DNA of 6,236 bases. Source: an uncultured Clostridia bacterium (GTDB lineage Bacteria > Bacillota > Clostridia > Oscillospirales > Ruminococcaceae). Below, piece after piece: positions 5,964 through 6,236 of the stretch. The stretch covers positions 1 through 6,236 of the forward strand of contig CAMGJS010000059.1 in the NCBI GenBank assembly GCA_946056455.1. Reading direction: 5' to 3'. The notes under the pieces were generated by a model, which worked only from the letters and a program-made list of their open reading frames with translations, searched no databases and was not told the DNA's origin. The position numbers and the translations under genes are program-made. The stretch's first letter is position 1. Each line of letters begins with the position of its first letter.

Positions 5964-6118
5964 GGCGGAGAAAGAGGGATTTGTTCCCGCCTGCGGTGCG
6001 TAGCCGCACGGGCTATATCGTATAAAATTAAATTCAACTCGCTACTTTGCCGCTCGGTGACTTTACAAAGCAGCCCACTGGGCTGTCATTCACTACCGTG
6101 CCGTTCAAATCCCTTTCC
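5964..6118. repeat. Structured repeat, copy A (complete, with extra 55 nt)
   Basis: This non-coding element lies between two hairpins. Its left edge GGCGGAGAAAGAGGGATTTG (5964-5983) recurs exactly at 6161-6180, and 5960-5996 matches 6157-6193 at 35 of 37 positions. Its ends pair: GGGATTTG (5976-5983) with CAAATCCC (6106-6113), plus GGA/TCC outside. Inside, GCACGG (6006-6011) can pair with CCGTGC (6096-6101), and CAGCCC-ACT-GGGCTG (6071-6085) forms a hairpin. Relative to copy B it carries about 55 additional bases at 5997-6051. Read on the minus strand, its end CAAATCCCTCTTTCTCCGCC followed by A looks like the T-loop, acceptor strand and CCA of a tRNA-Ser. I cannot assign a function. Confidence 0.65.
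6071..6091. repeat. 21-nt direct repeat, first copy
   Basis: An identical 21-nt word starting CAGCCCACTGGGCTG occurs here and at 6216-6236, 145 bp apart. It contains a CAGCCC/GGGCTG hairpin with an ACT loop. Confidence 0.85.
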
Positions 6119-6122
6119 AAAT

Positions 6123-6160
6123 AAAAAAGCAGGATACCCGAATGGGTATTCTGCTTTTTT
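6123..6160. terminator. Terminator-like hairpin between repeat copies
   Basis: AAAAAAGCAG (6123-6132) pairs with CTGCTTTTTT (6151-6160). A G-U pair and ATACCC/GGGTAT extend it to 17 pairs with a GAAT loop. U-runs exist on both strands, so it may terminate in either direction. No gene end is visible next to it within the window. Confidence 0.7.
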
Positions 6161-6236
6161 GGCGGAGAAAGAGGGATTTGCTCTCGCCTGCGGGCTCGGT
6201 CAGGCACGGCTCTGACAGCCCACTGGGCTGTCATTC
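6161..6236. repeat. Structured repeat, copy B (cut by window end)
   Basis: This is a second copy of the element at 5964-6118. It keeps the 20-nt left edge, GCCTGCGG, GCTCGGT and the CAGCCC hairpin, here strengthened to a 9-bp stem, 6213-6221 with 6225-6233. GCCTG (6186-6190) can pair with CAGGC (6201-6205). GGCACGG (6203-6209) is complementary to CCGTGCC in copy A (6096-6102) and would match the same word expected just past the window. By analogy this copy should end near 6263, about 103 nt in total. Confidence 0.65.

Noticed and set aside
5708..6025. 105-aa plus-strand ORF overlapping the end of TspO
   Set aside because: It is a frame shadow of TspO that continues through the terminator hairpin and repeat; cysteine- and arginine-rich composition is not protein-like.
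6034..6234. 66-aa minus-strand ORF
   Set aside because: It translates the structured repeat and hairpin; there is no ribosome binding site or promoter.
5964..6236. Complete tRNA-Ser gene on the minus strand
   Set aside because: Only the 3' third (T-loop and acceptor strand with CCA) is recognisable. There is no GGAGAAA 5' acceptor strand at the right distance, no D-arm and no anticodon arm, and the T-stem pairs poorly in both copies.
5960..6236. CRISPR array
   Set aside because: There are only two copies, with unequal spacing (197 and 145 bp for different blocks), internal homology rather than unique spacers, and no cas gene.

Overview
The window looks like chromosomal DNA from a gut-type, low-to-moderate GC member of the Clostridia, perhaps a Ruminococcus-like Oscillospiraceae. 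The reasons are strong GGAGG-type ribosome binding sites, near-consensus vegetative promoters with 17-bp spacers, AT-rich intergenic spaces, U-tailed hairpin terminators, and typically clostridial families (DUF975, soluble PocR-MCP receptor, short TspO). The genus is inference from style only. I see no phage, integrase, transposase or CRISPR.

Layout, left to right. Positions 1-117 hold a compound hairpin element and then a clean terminator. A minus-strand gene (118-1158) encodes a cytosolic PocR-domain chemoreceptor-like protein. It is divergent from a two-gene plus-strand unit: a DUF975 integral membrane protein (1296-2123) and an AqpZ-type aquaporin (2143-2892), closed by a terminator. Next comes a second two-gene unit with its own strong extended -10 promoter: a VanX-type D-Ala-D-Ala dipeptidase (3036-3713) and an unrecognised two-TM protein with a large soluble C-terminal part (3730-4827). 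A bidirectional terminator (4843-4871) separates it from a convergent minus-strand YegP/DUF1508 gene (4889-5263). A 169-bp divergent region with a perfect TTGACA-N17-TATAAT promoter and operator-like repeats lies between that gene and a plus-strand TspO/MBR gene (5433-5906).

The last 330 bp (5907-6236) contain no convincing gene. They are filled by hairpins and by one complete and one truncated copy of a structured repeat. Its conserved edge reads, on the minus strand, like the 3' end of a tRNA-Ser (T-loop, acceptor strand, CCA), but no complete tRNA can be built. This is the least explained part of the window and the best candidate for something undescribed.

Functionally the genes are mostly envelope and stress related: water channel, two membrane proteins, a cell-wall dipeptide hydrolase, TspO and YegP, plus one cytosolic sensor. 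There is no evidence that they form one pathway. The firmest functional links are the two short operons.
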